Shown here in pieces: positions 54,652 to 63,167 of a stretch of DNA of 64,000 bases. This DNA is from Paenibacillus tepidiphilus. Lineage in GTDB: Bacteria; Bacillota; Bacilli; Paenibacillales; Paenibacillaceae. Location: NCBI RefSeq assembly GCF_008635795.1, contig NZ_VWRQ01000011.1, forward strand, positions 62,001-126,000, read 5' to 3'. The notes below the pieces were generated by a model. The model was not told the DNA's origin. It worked only from the letters and a program-made list of their open reading frames with translations, and made no database searches. A program made the position numbers and the translations under genes. Numbering within the stretch: position 1 is the stretch's first letter; the number at the start of each line of letters is the position of its first letter.

Positions 54652-56985
54652 CTATAGTATCTGTTCTCCAATGTCCGGATCGAAATCGGCCACGATCAGG
54701 ATATCCATATGGCGTGCGTTCCGCAGCAGGTAGTGGACGATGCTTTCTTTCAGCAGGGTGTACCAGAGCGGCTTGCGGGATTGACCGATAATCAGCTGGG
54801 TGGTATGCACCTCGTTAATCCGGTGCAGCAGATTCTTATGAACGTTCCGCCGGCTGACGGCTTCGGCAATTTCCATTCTTCCCCCGAGCCGTTCAGTTAG
54901 TTGCCGCAGGACATTGAGCCGTTTCTGCTCATGGTCACCCGGTACTCCCCCGCAGTGGACATAGTGGACGTACCACTCCGCCTTTAACCGGTGCGCAATA
55001 CGGAAGCCGCGGCGGATTAACCGCTCCGAACGCAAGCCCAGATCCACACAGATGAAGATGACCTCACGCCGGCCCCAGGGTCCGCGCAGTGAGGCCTCCC
55101 GGTCCCACGCTTCCAGCCGCTCATCGACATCATCGGCAATCTCGCGCAGCGCAAGCTCCCGTAATGCAATCAGGTTGCCGAGCTTAAAGAACGACTCCAG
55201 CGCCTGATTCACCTTCTCGAAGGCATAGATTTTGCCGTCCCGCATCCGCTCCTGCAGCATCTGCGGCGTAACGTCGATCAGCTCCACCTCATCCGCCAGC
55301 TTCAGAATCGCATCAGGCACCGTTTCTCTGACCCGTACACCGGTCAGCTGCTCCACTGCATCGTTCAGACTTTCCAGGTGCTGGACATTGACAGTAGTAA
55401 TTACCGAGATTCCATTCTCCAGCAAGCGGACCACATCCTCGTACCGCTTCTTCGTCAGGCTTCCCGGCACATTCGTATGCGCCAGCTCATCGACCAGCAC
55501 GACCTCCGGCCGGCGGGCAATGATGGCCTCTGTGTCCATTTCCTCCAGCTTTGTGTTCTGGTAGGCGATCTGCGCCCGGGGGATGACCGGCAAGTCGCCT
55601 ACCTGCCTGATGGTTTCCATGCGGCCGTGTGTCTCCAGCAGGCCAATGACGACATCAATGCCTTTGTGCAGCAGAATGTTTCCTTCCTGCAGCATTTTGT
55701 AGGTTTTGCCGACTCCGGGAGCGGCACCGATATACACCTTGAAGGTGCCGCGGCGCATGGTCCTGATTTTCGTTTCAATCTCTTTGCTGCTGAGCCGGTG
55801 AAAAGGCCCGGCCTCTCCTTTGGGCTTCGCCCTGACAGGCAGGATACGCTCCCCCTCCTGCTCCGCACGGTCGGCCATCAGGAACACATCAATATTCCGG
55901 GTTCGGCGCAGCACCCGGTTCACAATCGAGCCCTGCCAGCGTTCCTGCCAGCGGCTCTTCTTGGAGTGCCCCATCACAATCCGGGTGACATTGTTACGGA
56001 TGGCATATCGTACCAGCACGGAAGGCAGCTTGCGGGCATGCAGCAGAGACAGCTCATCGAACCTCGCGTCCACTTTGTCCACCAGCTTCTGAATGTAGCG
56101 CTTGAAGGCCTGCTGCTCCTTCGTTAATTTCTGCTTGGACACGATAAAGGTAACCACCAGCAGATCGCCGTTCAGCCGCTTGGCAATCTGCTGTCCTCTG
56201 CGCACATGCAGCGATCCGTTCCAGTGATATTGTGCGGAGACCAGAATCCGTTCAATCGCTCCCGAAGGCCCGATCTGGCCGTTCTGTTCGCGGTGCTTCT
56301 CCAGGGTATCGTTCACGCCTTCGGCCACCAGCCGCAGTGAGAGCTCACGAAGCACGCCGAGATTGCCGCGCCGGGACATCGCCGGGTGTGTCTGATCGCC
56401 CAGCACTCCCTCATTGATCCGGCCGAGAATCGTTTCCGGCGAAACGTCGATTAACTGGATTTCATCCGCCAGTTCAAGCGTATCCAGGGGGACCGTTTCT
56501 TCCGCACGGATTCCCGTCATTTTAAAGACAATATCCTCAACCCCGGCCAGCTCATACACATTAATGGTTGTAATCACGCTTATACCCTGGTCCAGCAGGA
56601 ACCGGATGTCCTCCAGACGGGTCTTGAACCGGGCCCCCTCACGGTTGCGGTGGGCAAGCCCGTCTGCCAGCACAACCTCGGGATTGCGCTCCAGGATGGC
56701 GTCGAGCGGGAGGTCTTTCTGCTCTTTGCCGTCACGCCACCAGTGGATGCTGGGCACCCGCTCCAAATCCAGCAGCTGCTGGACGGTCTCTGACCGCTGC
56801 ATGGTGGACACTGCACTGATGACGACATCAATGCCCTGCTGCTGCAAGGCTTTGCCCTCCTTAAGCATATGATACGTTTTGCCCGCACCGCTGACAGAAC
56901 CGATGACGATCTTCAGCCTGCCCCGGTGCAGGCGGTAAATGGAATACAGAATTTCCTCCGGCGATTTGCGTTTATATGGGGACAC
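54652..56985 (-). CDS. Double KdpD N-terminal-domain protein (two fused sensor/USP modules, no kinase)
   Basis: A 777-residue cytosolic protein built from two successive KdpD sensor domains with a USP-like segment each. Module 1: Walker A GSVSGAGKT (residues 29-37), VVLADGLAHRNREGAR (Walker B Glu replaced by Gly109) and a USP part to about 390. Module 2: Walker A GAAPGVGKT (420-428), VVLVDELAHTNVPGS (499-509) and a USP part to the end (IIGQSRKPLWYTLL...DILIVADFDPD). Membrane helices, HAMP and histidine kinase domains of true KdpD are missing. KdpD senses K+/c-di-AMP; no kdpFABC or kdpE is in the window. Module 1 looks degenerate, module 2 canonical. A divergent promoter region with ATTAAG repeats follows upstream. 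Confidence 0.88.
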   Translation of the reverse strand: MSPYKRKSPEEILYSIYRLHRGRLKIVIGSVSGAGKTYHMLKEGKALQQQGIDVVISAVSTMQRSETVQQLLDLERVPSIHWWRDGKEQKDLPLDAILERNPEVVLADGLAHRNREGARFKTRLEDIRFLLDQGISVITTINVYELAGVEDIVFKMTGIRAEETVPLDTLELADEIQLIDVSPETILGRINEGVLGDQTHPAMSRRGNLGVLRELSLRLVAEGVNDTLEKHREQNGQIGPSGAIERILVSAQYHWNGSLHVRRGQQIAKRLNGDLLVVTFIVSKQKLTKEQQAFKRYIQKLVDKVDARFDELSLLHARKLPSVLVRYAIRNNVTRIVMGHSKKSRWQERWQGSIVNRVLRRTRNIDVFLMADRAEQEGERILPVRAKPKGEAGPFHRLSSKEIETKIRTMRRGTFKVYIGAAPGVGKTYKMLQEGNILLHKGIDVVIGLLETHGRMETIRQVGDLPVIPRAQIAYQNTKLEEMDTEAIIARRPEVVLVDELAHTNVPGSLTKKRYEDVVRLLENGISVITTVNVQHLESLNDAVEQLTGVRVRETVPDAILKLADEVELIDVTPQMLQERMRDGKIYAFEKVNQALESFFKLGNLIALRELALREIADDVDERLEAWDREASLRGPWGRREVIFICVDLGLRSERLIRRGFRIAHRLKAEWYVHYVHCGGVPGDHEQKRLNVLRQLTERLGGRMEIAEAVSRRNVHKNLLHRINEVHTTQLIIGQSRKPLWYTLLKESIVHYLLRNARHMDILIVADFDPDIGEQIL

Positions 56986-57051
56986 CTCTTCTCCTCCATG
57001 CTTAGATCTTCAGTCCTTATACCATCCGCTTGATGATTCTGCGAGTATACC

Positions 57052-57162
57052 ATTAAGGGCATCAGAACGGTGTTAGAAATCCTGCCGCAGTATTAAGAGC
57101 GCATTAAGATACGGCTGCGGCAGGTATTAAGGTCTGATAAGGAGATGACACGGTTCATTAAG
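57052..57162. promoter_or_regulatory. Phased ATTAAG repeats and a 10-bp inverted repeat in the KdpD-like/57.4-kb divergent region
   Basis: ATTAAG occurs at 57052, 57092, 57103, 57126 and 57157; distances are 40, 11, 23 and 31 bp, near whole helical turns. CCTGCCGCAG (57081-57090) and its perfect inverse (57115-57124) flank two of them. The gap 56986-57388 otherwise holds only the promoters of the divergent genes, which I could not place with confidence. Binding by an OmpR-type regulator is a guess. Confidence 0.55.
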
Positions 57163-57388
57163 GTCGTCTAAATATTCAAAGAAATTGAAGCAATCCGCAG
57201 GAAAGCCGTGCTATCCGTAAGACTTACCCAAGTTATTTTCGATATCTTTGCGAAACTGGCCGAAATCTTGTGTTAAAGAACTTTCACGGTTTTGTACTTG
57301 CCGGAGCGGGCTGTGTATGATTGCTTGTAATTCAACGCAGAAGTAACACAGGGCGTAAGTTAGTCAGGTACAAGAGGAGGATGGGACC

Positions 57389-57892
57389 ATGTATTCCTTG
57401 AAAATATATTATTTTGGCATCCACCCTCGCCTGCTGGACCCGGTCAGCCTGGAATTCTTGAGTTTTGCCGCTTTGTGGTATGAAGAAAATAGCAGGCGGT
57501 ATATCGTCGGCTACGGATTCGGAGAGGAACCTATTCATAAACTGAAGCAGTTCTGCGCTTCCACGGCGCATTATACCTGCAACGATCAACATACGCTGCT
57601 CGATATCTACAGCAGTCTAAGGGCAGCGCAGCATGAGCAGGACTGGAACACCCGCAAGAAGCTCTCCTTGCTGTCAGTGTTCAGAGCGCCCTGGAGCGGC
57701 ATGGACACCGGCTGGTACATCATCCGGTCCCGTGCCTCGTATCCTTGTCATCTATCTGTAGTCCAGCGGAGGAAATATAGTATCTGGCTGGAGCACGCCT
57801 CGGTCTGCGAGAATGAAGCGGAGCTCGCAGCCTGTATCAACAAAGCCAAAGAAGCCCATTGTCTGGCCTACATCAAACTGACGAATGGTTGA
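57389..57892 (+). CDS. Uncharacterised protein (167 aa), first gene of a two-gene operon
   Basis: A 167-residue protein with no signal peptide. It contains five Cys, many aromatic residues and alternating beta/alpha character (MYSLKIYYFGIHPRLL, WYEENSRRYIVGYGFGEE, YSIWLEHASVCENEAELA). I recognise no family. AGAGGAGGATGGGACC precedes the ATG. It is followed after 12 bases by another unrecognised gene and faces the KdpD-like gene across a 403-bp regulatory region, so these three may be functionally linked. Confidence 0.6.
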   Translation: MYSLKIYYFGIHPRLLDPVSLEFLSFAALWYEENSRRYIVGYGFGEEPIHKLKQFCASTAHYTCNDQHTLLDIYSSLRAAQHEQDWNTRKKLSLLSVFRAPWSGMDTGWYIIRSRASYPCHLSVVQRRKYSIWLEHASVCENEAELAACINKAKEAHCLAYIKLTNG

Positions 57893-57904
57893 GGAGAGAT
57901 CATC

Positions 57905-58393
57905 ATGGACACCGGCAACCGAATCTCGCGGATCGAACTCTTTGCCCTTCCGGCTCCGTCCTTACAGGACGACAGCTCAGGACACAATACGAGACTGCAG
58001 CTCATTCTGAAATTGACTTGCGATAAATGTGTCAGCTATGGGGAATGTGTGTTATCTGCCGACAAGCAGCCGCCGAATTTAATCAAGTGGGGCTTCTATT
58101 TGAGGGGCATTATCCATATGGAACTTGAGGAGGCACTGATGACCCTGGAGCTTCACCAGCGGGAATGGACACCGGGCCAGTCGCAATTGCTGCAATCGGC
58201 GTTATGGAGACTGGCGCTGGCCCAAAGTGTTCCATTACAATTAGCTGCCGGCTCAGCGGGAATACATTACAATAAGCCCCCGGCAGCTTATTATGCGGCT
58301 TCCGGTTCCTCTGCCTGCAAGGAGCGGTTCGGAGAGTATGACCTCTCCCGCTTATTTGAAGAGGCCACTTCTTATTACTCGATTCTGATCTAA
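57905..58393 (+). CDS. Uncharacterised protein with an N-terminal enolase-superfamily-like cap motif (162 aa)
   Basis: A 162-residue protein. RISRIELFALPAPSLQ and LQLILKLTCDKCVSYGECVL resemble the N-terminal capping domain of mandelate-racemase/muconate-lactonising enzymes (I-R-I-E...G-GE), but the TIM-barrel catalytic half is missing, so it is not a working enolase-type enzyme. A CDKC pair and a YGEC motif add Cys residues. It is the second gene of the operon with the 167-residue protein (12-base gap; GAGGAGAGATCATC before the ATG). Function unknown. Confidence 0.5.
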   Translation: MDTGNRISRIELFALPAPSLQDDSSGHNTRLQLILKLTCDKCVSYGECVLSADKQPPNLIKWGFYLRGIIHMELEEALMTLELHQREWTPGQSQLLQSALWRLALAQSVPLQLAAGSAGIHYNKPPAAYYAASGSSACKERFGEYDLSRLFEEATSYYSILI

Positions 58394-58403
58394 TTAGTGC
58401 AGC

Positions 58404-59003
58404 TTATTTCATGTACGAGTTGACCAGCTCATAGCATCTGTCCTTTGTGACACTTGCCAGCACAGACGAATATTCCAGCGGCTGCATGGTGCCGCCTTCG
58501 AATTTCAGCGACGCTTCCTTCGCGGTCTCATCCCTGTAGCTGATCCATTCCAGCTGTTCCTGCTTGAGCTTCGCCATATCGCTTTCGGACAGCTGTTCTT
58601 TGAGCTCACCGTAGATTTGATTCAGCGCTTCATCCCAGCGCTTGTATTCTTCGTCAGCCGCCTCGATCATGGACGCTGTCGATCCTTCTCTTAAGCTTTG
58701 CAGGTCGCTAAGTCCGGCATCTACGGCATCCAGCTTCTCCAGATAATCCTGCTTGGTTGCAGAAGCGGCAGGTGTCTGTTCAGCGGTGGCCGGAGAGGCC
58801 GACGGGGAGGCTGTCTCCGGAGCTGCTGACTCCTGCAGTTCATTATCCGCTGAAGCCGTTGCTGGCGCTGTAGTCGCAGGAGCTGCGGTTTCTGGAGCGG
58901 CTGGGCTCGATCCGGCCGCTCCGGAGCTGTTATTGGCGTTATTCCCGCAGCCGGCCAGTGCCAGGCTGCCTATCATTATAGTTAAGAGCAGTATCTTTCT
59001 CAT
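58404..59003 (-). CDS. LprI-like lipoprotein
   Basis: A 199-residue lipoprotein with a lipobox (LALAGC) and an Ala/Pro/Thr/Ser-rich linker of about 65 residues. The C-terminal domain matches the LprI (lysozyme-inhibitor-like) family: DEEYKRWDEALNQIYGELKE, LKQEQLEWISYRDE and DRCYELVNSYM. I start at the ATG four codons into the frame (59003), which has an AGGG site just before it. It may protect the wall against lysozyme-type enzymes, though the role in Gram-positives is not known. Confidence 0.85.
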   Translation of the reverse strand: MRKILLLTIMIGSLALAGCGNNANNSSGAAGSSPAAPETAAPATTAPATASADNELQESAAPETASPSASPATAEQTPAASATKQDYLEKLDAVDAGLSDLQSLREGSTASMIEAADEEYKRWDEALNQIYGELKEQLSESDMAKLKQEQLEWISYRDETAKEASLKFEGGTMQPLEYSSVLASVTKDRCYELVNSYMK

Positions 59004-59119
59004 GTCATCCCTCATCTCCTCTATATTATTGTCGCGTTGTTAACATATACCTTTCATAGCTTCAGACGAAACCGGAACCCGGATAGTTGCGTCTTCTCCG
59101 GAAATCTAAGCACAACAAA

Positions 59120-59142
59120 GACACCCAGGTTAAATGGGTGTC
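59120..59142 (-). terminator. Hairpin terminator after the CblS-like gene
   Basis: GACACCCA-TTTAACC-TGGGTGTC followed by TTTGTTG on the minus strand, 23 bases past the stop; the T-run is short. Confidence 0.6.
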
Positions 59143-59164
59143 CAGAGGTTCATTATCGTGTGAA

Positions 59165-59914
59165 TCAGGCAAGCAGATGCCCGATGATCTCCATTCTGCC
59201 GCCAATTACGGATGGGATGGCTGCTGCATTCTCTTCGGCTACCGAGAAGATCACTGCCGTCGCCGGTCCGCCTGAAACCTTCAGCTTGTCCGTAATGCCG
59301 GGAACCGGCTCGAATCGGCAGCCGTTCAGCCCGGCCAGAAGGGCCGCCTCATACCCTGCCCCCTTGGAGCCGACCGGATGAATCTCATGCACTTCCGGTA
59401 AGGCTGCCAGGGACTGTAGCTGCCGGATGCTGCATTGCCTGTCCGGGTGCTCCATGACAGCAGCGCCGAGCATCGGTTCTCCCAGCATAATTAAACAGTC
59501 ACCGGCCGCCGACCGCTTCAGCTTCAGTTCGTCCTCGCTGATTTCGCCGATGACGGTGATTCCAACGCCGGTCTGGCGGGATTCGAAATTCTCTTCTGTG
59601 CTTCCGTTTACATGAAGCTCCGTGAGACCGGCTTCATCGAGCAGTCTATGTACGCCGCGGATAATTTCGCATCCCGTCGGATGCATCTCTACGGCCAGAG
59701 TGTCTACCACGGTAAGAATATCTGCTCCTACCGACAGTACCTCCATCACGGCAACGCGGGCTGCATAATAACCTACGATATCCGGCGGGGCCGGTACAAC
59801 ATCCATGGGCTTGTTCCCGATGCCTGCACTGGAGTCGCAGCCGATGACCAATGACCGGCTCCCGGGTCTTTGGATTATAGTTAAATCACGTATTTTATAT
59901 ACTGATGGCTTCAA
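59165..59914 (-). CDS. AIR-synthase-like kinase related to alpha-ribazole kinase CblS
   Basis: A 249-residue PurM/ThiL-superfamily protein. SLVIGCDSSAGIGNKPMD near the N-terminus, YYAARVAVMEVLSVGADILT, HVNGSTEENFESRQTGVGIT and GSKGAGYEAALL resemble CblS, an alpha-ribazole kinase that salvages cobalamin lower-ligand nucleosides in Bacillus-group organisms. Start TTG 59914 with CAGGAGG eight bases upstream; the 10-codon upstream extension is unlikely. It is preceded by an alpha-CTD-like small gene in the same direction (63-base gap). No other cobalamin gene is here, so the substrate is uncertain. Confidence 0.7.
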   Translation of the reverse strand: MKPSVYKIRDLTIIQRPGSRSLVIGCDSSAGIGNKPMDVVPAPPDIVGYYAARVAVMEVLSVGADILTVVDTLAVEMHPTGCEIIRGVHRLLDEAGLTELHVNGSTEENFESRQTGVGITVIGEISEDELKLKRSAAGDCLIMLGEPMLGAAVMEHPDRQCSIRQLQSLAALPEVHEIHPVGSKGAGYEAALLAGLNGCRFEPVPGITDKLKVSGGPATAVIFSVAEENAAAIPSVIGGRMEIIGHLLA

Positions 59915-59977
59915 AGAATCGGCCTCCTGACAGCACAATGTCAATTCGTGCGGATGGCCCCATCCGCTTTAATTCAG

Positions 59978-60283
59978 TTATATCGGCTTTATGATGTCCA
60001 GCCTGCTTACCAGAGCTTCAAGCAGCTCGACCACGATAGCTTGTCCGTTTGTCCCGAAATTCCTCTTGGAGCCCAGTTCTTCCAGCGAAGCATGCATTAA
60101 ATCTCCAATGGTTAGATAGTCATTATCCTGTAAGGCATTCAGAATACGCGAGATGCTTCGTACATTCTGGCCTGCTTCCAGTCGAAGCACATGGATAGAC
60201 TGATTATAGTAGAATTGATCAATATGTATGTAGGACTCTATCGGGGCATCTAACCTTTCAGACCAGCGGCTTATAAATGACAT
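59978..60283 (-). CDS. Small protein resembling the RNA polymerase alpha C-terminal domain (101 aa)
   Basis: A 101-residue protein. Residues about 42-92 (RSISRILNALQDNDYLTIGD, LMHASLEELGSKRNFGTNGQ, AIVVELLEALV) follow the pattern of the alpha-CTD of RNA polymerase (S-R--N-L----I-TI-DL----E-EL----N-G-----E----L). The first 40 residues are unlike alpha. Such a free-standing domain might bind DNA or a transcription factor, or be a helix-hairpin-helix relative with another role. It precedes the CblS-like gene. A GGAAG site precedes the ATG. Confidence 0.6.
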   Translation of the reverse strand: MSFISRWSERLDAPIESYIHIDQFYYNQSIHVLRLEAGQNVRSISRILNALQDNDYLTIGDLMHASLEELGSKRNFGTNGQAIVVELLEALVSRLDIIKPI

Positions 60284-60318
60284 CTTCCGATCACCCGCTT
60301 TTATGCGATTTCGCGAAC

Positions 60319-60367
60319 TAGTTAGGAAAACTAACTATATTCTCGCACCAATATCCAGGGCTGTCAA
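60319..60367 (-). promoter_or_regulatory. Promoter with downstream dyad for the alpha-CTD-like/CblS-like unit
   Basis: TTGACA (60362-60367) and GAGAAT (60339-60344) with a 17-bp spacer on the minus strand. Right after it lies the perfect dyad TAGTTAG-GAAAA-CTAACTA (60319-60337), a likely repressor site over the transcription start. Confidence 0.75.
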
Positions 60368-60398
60368 TGCAGATCAATAGATGATAGTTCACTATGAA

Positions 60399-62207
60399 TC
60401 AAAGCCGGAAAGAGTCGACCGATTCTCTCAACCCTGTTACGACCTGCTCCAGATTAACTGAAGAGCCAACCACCTCGGTGAGAATATCCTTCTGGCTCAT
60501 TGTCGCCGAGTTGACGGAGCTCGCGATTCTGGACACGGACTCTGCGGCATTGGTTAGCTCACCCATGGTCGCAGCCACTTCTTCCGATGAAGCGGACATT
60601 TGCTCCGTGACGGCGGATGCTTCATGCAGCTGGGTGGTGATAGAAGTTATAGAGGAGATAATCTGCTCAATAATCGCATGGACTTCCGCCGCTGAAGCGC
60701 TGCCCCGTCTGGTTTCTTCGACGCTATACTGCATCAGGGTGGACGCTTCCGTGATGTCATCAACGGTTTCGCTTAAGATGGAGCTCACTTCCTGAGCGGC
60801 CTGTCTAGAATGAGCGGATAATCGTCTCATTTCCGAGGCCACCACCAGAAAGCCTCTGCCCTGCTCGCCGGCCCCGGCTGCTTCCAGCGAAGCGTTTAAG
60901 GAGAGCAGGTTCGTATCCTGGGCAAAGCCCGAGATGCTGGATACAATCTGATTCATTTGTGCCGATTTGCTGCTTAGCGACGTAATAACCTTTTCCAGTG
61001 AAGTGATCGCTGTAATAATTGCTGTCATTTGCGAGTTTAATGATGCTACCGATTCTAACCCGTGAATAGCCGATGTGTTCATAGCAGTGGAGTAATCGGC
61101 AATTTGCGAAGTGCTTTCGGCGATCCGGTTCACTCCCAAGGCCATTTCTTCGACCGCCCGGCTGGTTTCCGAGATACCCGTGAACTGGCTTCTAACGCTT
61201 AAGGACATGCTCTCTATATTGCCGGCAACAGTATCCGCCTCCTCTGATGCAGTCTGTGAACCGGCCACAACAGAATGCATCGCGTGCTCAGTAGTAGAGG
61301 CGTTCGCAGCAATCAGAGCAATGATTCTGCGCAGATCAGCCACCGTGGTGTCAACAGATTGGGATAGCTGCCCCAAATCGTCTCTGGGATAGCTGGTCTC
61401 GGGAGCTGCCGTCAGATCACCGCTTGTAACGCTCGACAGCTTCACATTTACACTGCGCAGAGTGCTTACAATATGTCTGATCGTCATCCCTGCCAATAGT
61501 AAAGTCGCGAGCAGGACAAGGGCCAGCATGACAAATCCGAACCGCTCTTTGCGTAAGGCTTCCTGCTCTGCCGCGAGAATATGTATTTTGGAATAGCTCT
61601 CTAACGACGAGGTAATCTGGGTTATCGCAGAGCCTACGTCAGCGAATTGCTGGTCCAGCACCTCCTCGGCGGGTCTGGAAGCAGCAGGCCGGCTCATCCC
61701 GTCTGACCAATTTTGCAGCATCGAATTTAACTCAGAGAACAAACTGTTCAGCGTTTTGTCGGTATCTCTGTAGTAGATATCATCCAGCACCCCGAGACTC
61801 TCCAGTTCAGCTCTGGCCATAGTTACTTTATTGACCACCACATCCATGGAATCGCCGGTGACCTCCGAGCCGGAGGTGTTGCCGGTGTATGTATATTTCT
61901 TATGCTCAAGCATGAGATGCTGCAGGTTTTTGTCGGCATCTACCAGCTCTGTGGTGGACCGGATGGTTGCACTGTAGAGAACCTTGGTCAAGTTGTTGAT
62001 ATCCCGCTTTCCGGTCTCAACCAGGTAGATCATTGCTACGGTAAATGAAATCAGACAGATTGAAACCATTAGATACAGCTTTAATCTTACCGACAGATCG
62101 CGCCAGAAGTTGTACGGGTACATAGCCATACTCTTTAACCGACGATTACTCTTCTTCTTCGGGAGAAGCAGCACTTCTCCGCCTGAAGCTTTCTCCAGCT
62201 CATTCAT
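60399..62207 (-). CDS. Methyl-accepting chemotaxis protein
   Basis: A 602-residue receptor counted from ATG 62207 (AGAAGGCAGCAA upstream; the first ATG at 62225 lacks a site). A membrane helix lies near residues 44-65, an extracytoplasmic helical sensor of about 160 residues follows, the second helix is around 230-250, then HAMP (VNVKLSSVTSGDLTAAPE) and the long signalling coiled coil with the conserved tip (AGEQGRGFLVVASEMRRLSA). The tip differs slightly from the usual E-x-x-R-A-G-E (Gly for Arg in EAAGAGE). It steers motility through CheA/CheW encoded elsewhere. Confidence 0.92.
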   Translation of the reverse strand: MNELEKASGGEVLLLPKKKSNRRLKSMAMYPYNFWRDLSVRLKLYLMVSICLISFTVAMIYLVETGKRDINNLTKVLYSATIRSTTELVDADKNLQHLMLEHKKYTYTGNTSGSEVTGDSMDVVVNKVTMARAELESLGVLDDIYYRDTDKTLNSLFSELNSMLQNWSDGMSRPAASRPAEEVLDQQFADVGSAITQITSSLESYSKIHILAAEQEALRKERFGFVMLALVLLATLLLAGMTIRHIVSTLRSVNVKLSSVTSGDLTAAPETSYPRDDLGQLSQSVDTTVADLRRIIALIAANASTTEHAMHSVVAGSQTASEEADTVAGNIESMSLSVRSQFTGISETSRAVEEMALGVNRIAESTSQIADYSTAMNTSAIHGLESVASLNSQMTAIITAITSLEKVITSLSSKSAQMNQIVSSISGFAQDTNLLSLNASLEAAGAGEQGRGFLVVASEMRRLSAHSRQAAQEVSSILSETVDDITEASTLMQYSVEETRRGSASAAEVHAIIEQIISSITSITTQLHEASAVTEQMSASSEEVAATMGELTNAAESVSRIASSVNSATMSQKDILTEVVGSSVNLEQVVTGLRESVDSFRL

Positions 62208-62305
62208 TTGCTGCCTTCTTTCCATTATGTATTTTCACAGCTAGTTCATTGTAGCTTTTGACCGATGATAAAACACTGAAGGTATTGGTGGAGAACATCT
62301 TCTGT

Positions 62306-62342
62306 AAATAAAAATAACCGCATCCCTGGTAAGGATACGGTC
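62306..62342 (-). terminator. Terminator of the ABC-2 permease operon
   Basis: ACCGTATCC-TTACCA-GGGATGCGGT (bulged) followed by TATTTTTATTT on the minus strand, 20 bases after the stop. Confidence 0.8.
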
Positions 62343-62361
62343 ACTTGGGTCCTGCCCTCTT

Positions 62362-63165
62362 CTACGCTCCCGGGCTCTGGTAAGTCTGCAGGCCCTTCTT
62401 CCAGATCAGTCTGCTTAAGACAATGAGGATAAGCGCCACGAACGGTATACCGATAATGAAAGCTTTATGATCCTCAAAGCTGAAGAAATACTGCGAGGGA
62501 TAGAAGCTGATAAAGCCAAACGGCAGAATCGTTGTCAGGATGATTTTGATCGTCAGATTATAAATGTTCAGCGGATATTCAATCAGTCTTTCGATGCTGC
62601 CCACCAGCTCATGCAGGGCATTGCTCTTGATCATCCAAAAGGAAGCGGCAGATAACAGAAACATAAGACAAGAATAGATGATGGTGCAGAAGATCAGTGC
62701 AAGCATCAGGTAGAGCACATCCGGGAAGCCGGAGATGATAGCGATATGTCTCTCTGCGGCAATCATTAGTCCAAGACCGATCAGAAATTCGTCAAGCGGG
62801 AGTTCCGTGTTATACCGCCCTGTTGAAAGCAGCTGGAAGAACGTACCCAAGGGACGGGTGATGTACGTATCCAGGCTTCCGAGCCGTATCCAATATCCGA
62901 GATTCAAAGTATTAATGAAGAAAGTGTTATAGAGTGCCCTGATCAGATAAAAATAACCGAGCATCCAGAACACCTGGTATTTGTTCCAGCCCGCAATCAT
63001 GTCCACCTGGGCAAAGATGATCTCCAGGCTTACTACGCCCATTAACAGAATCAGTGCACTGGCCACGTTGATTGCAATGAAATCCGCCTTATATTCTGCA
63101 TATACAAGCAAGTTGGTCTTAAAGTAAGAGCGGTAACAGCGCAGGTATTTCTTAAGTCCCTCCAT
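62362..63165 (-). CDS. ABC-2 type permease of the DUF990/ABC2_membrane_6 kind
   Basis: A 267-residue permease with six membrane segments. I start at ATG 63165, where AGGGGGGATAAAG fits; the 84-codon extension upstream overlaps the other permease and is not credible. The segments YRSYFKTNLLVYAEYKADFI, GSLDTYITRPLGTFFQLLS and SFYPSQYFFSFED are typical of the second permease in this exporter type. It pairs with the upstream permease after a two-base gap. Confidence 0.88.
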   Translation of the reverse strand: MEGLKKYLRCYRSYFKTNLLVYAEYKADFIAINVASALILLMGVVSLEIIFAQVDMIAGWNKYQVFWMLGYFYLIRALYNTFFINTLNLGYWIRLGSLDTYITRPLGTFFQLLSTGRYNTELPLDEFLIGLGLMIAAERHIAIISGFPDVLYLMLALIFCTIIYSCLMFLLSAASFWMIKSNALHELVGSIERLIEYPLNIYNLTIKIILTTILPFGFISFYPSQYFFSFEDHKAFIIGIPFVALILIVLSRLIWKKGLQTYQSPGA

Positions 63166-63167
63166 CT

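Noticed and set aside
56986..57388. Possible c-di-AMP (ydaO/yuaA) riboswitch before the KdpD-like gene
   Set aside because: KdpD-type genes can be linked to c-di-AMP signalling, so I looked for riboswitch core motifs on both strands and found none, only the ATTAAG repeats and an inverted repeat.
59950..59967. Hairpin GCGGATGG-CC-CCATCCGC after the alpha-CTD-like gene
   Set aside because: It forms a good stem but no T-run follows on the minus strand, and the next gene in the same direction is probably co-transcribed; I do not call it a terminator.
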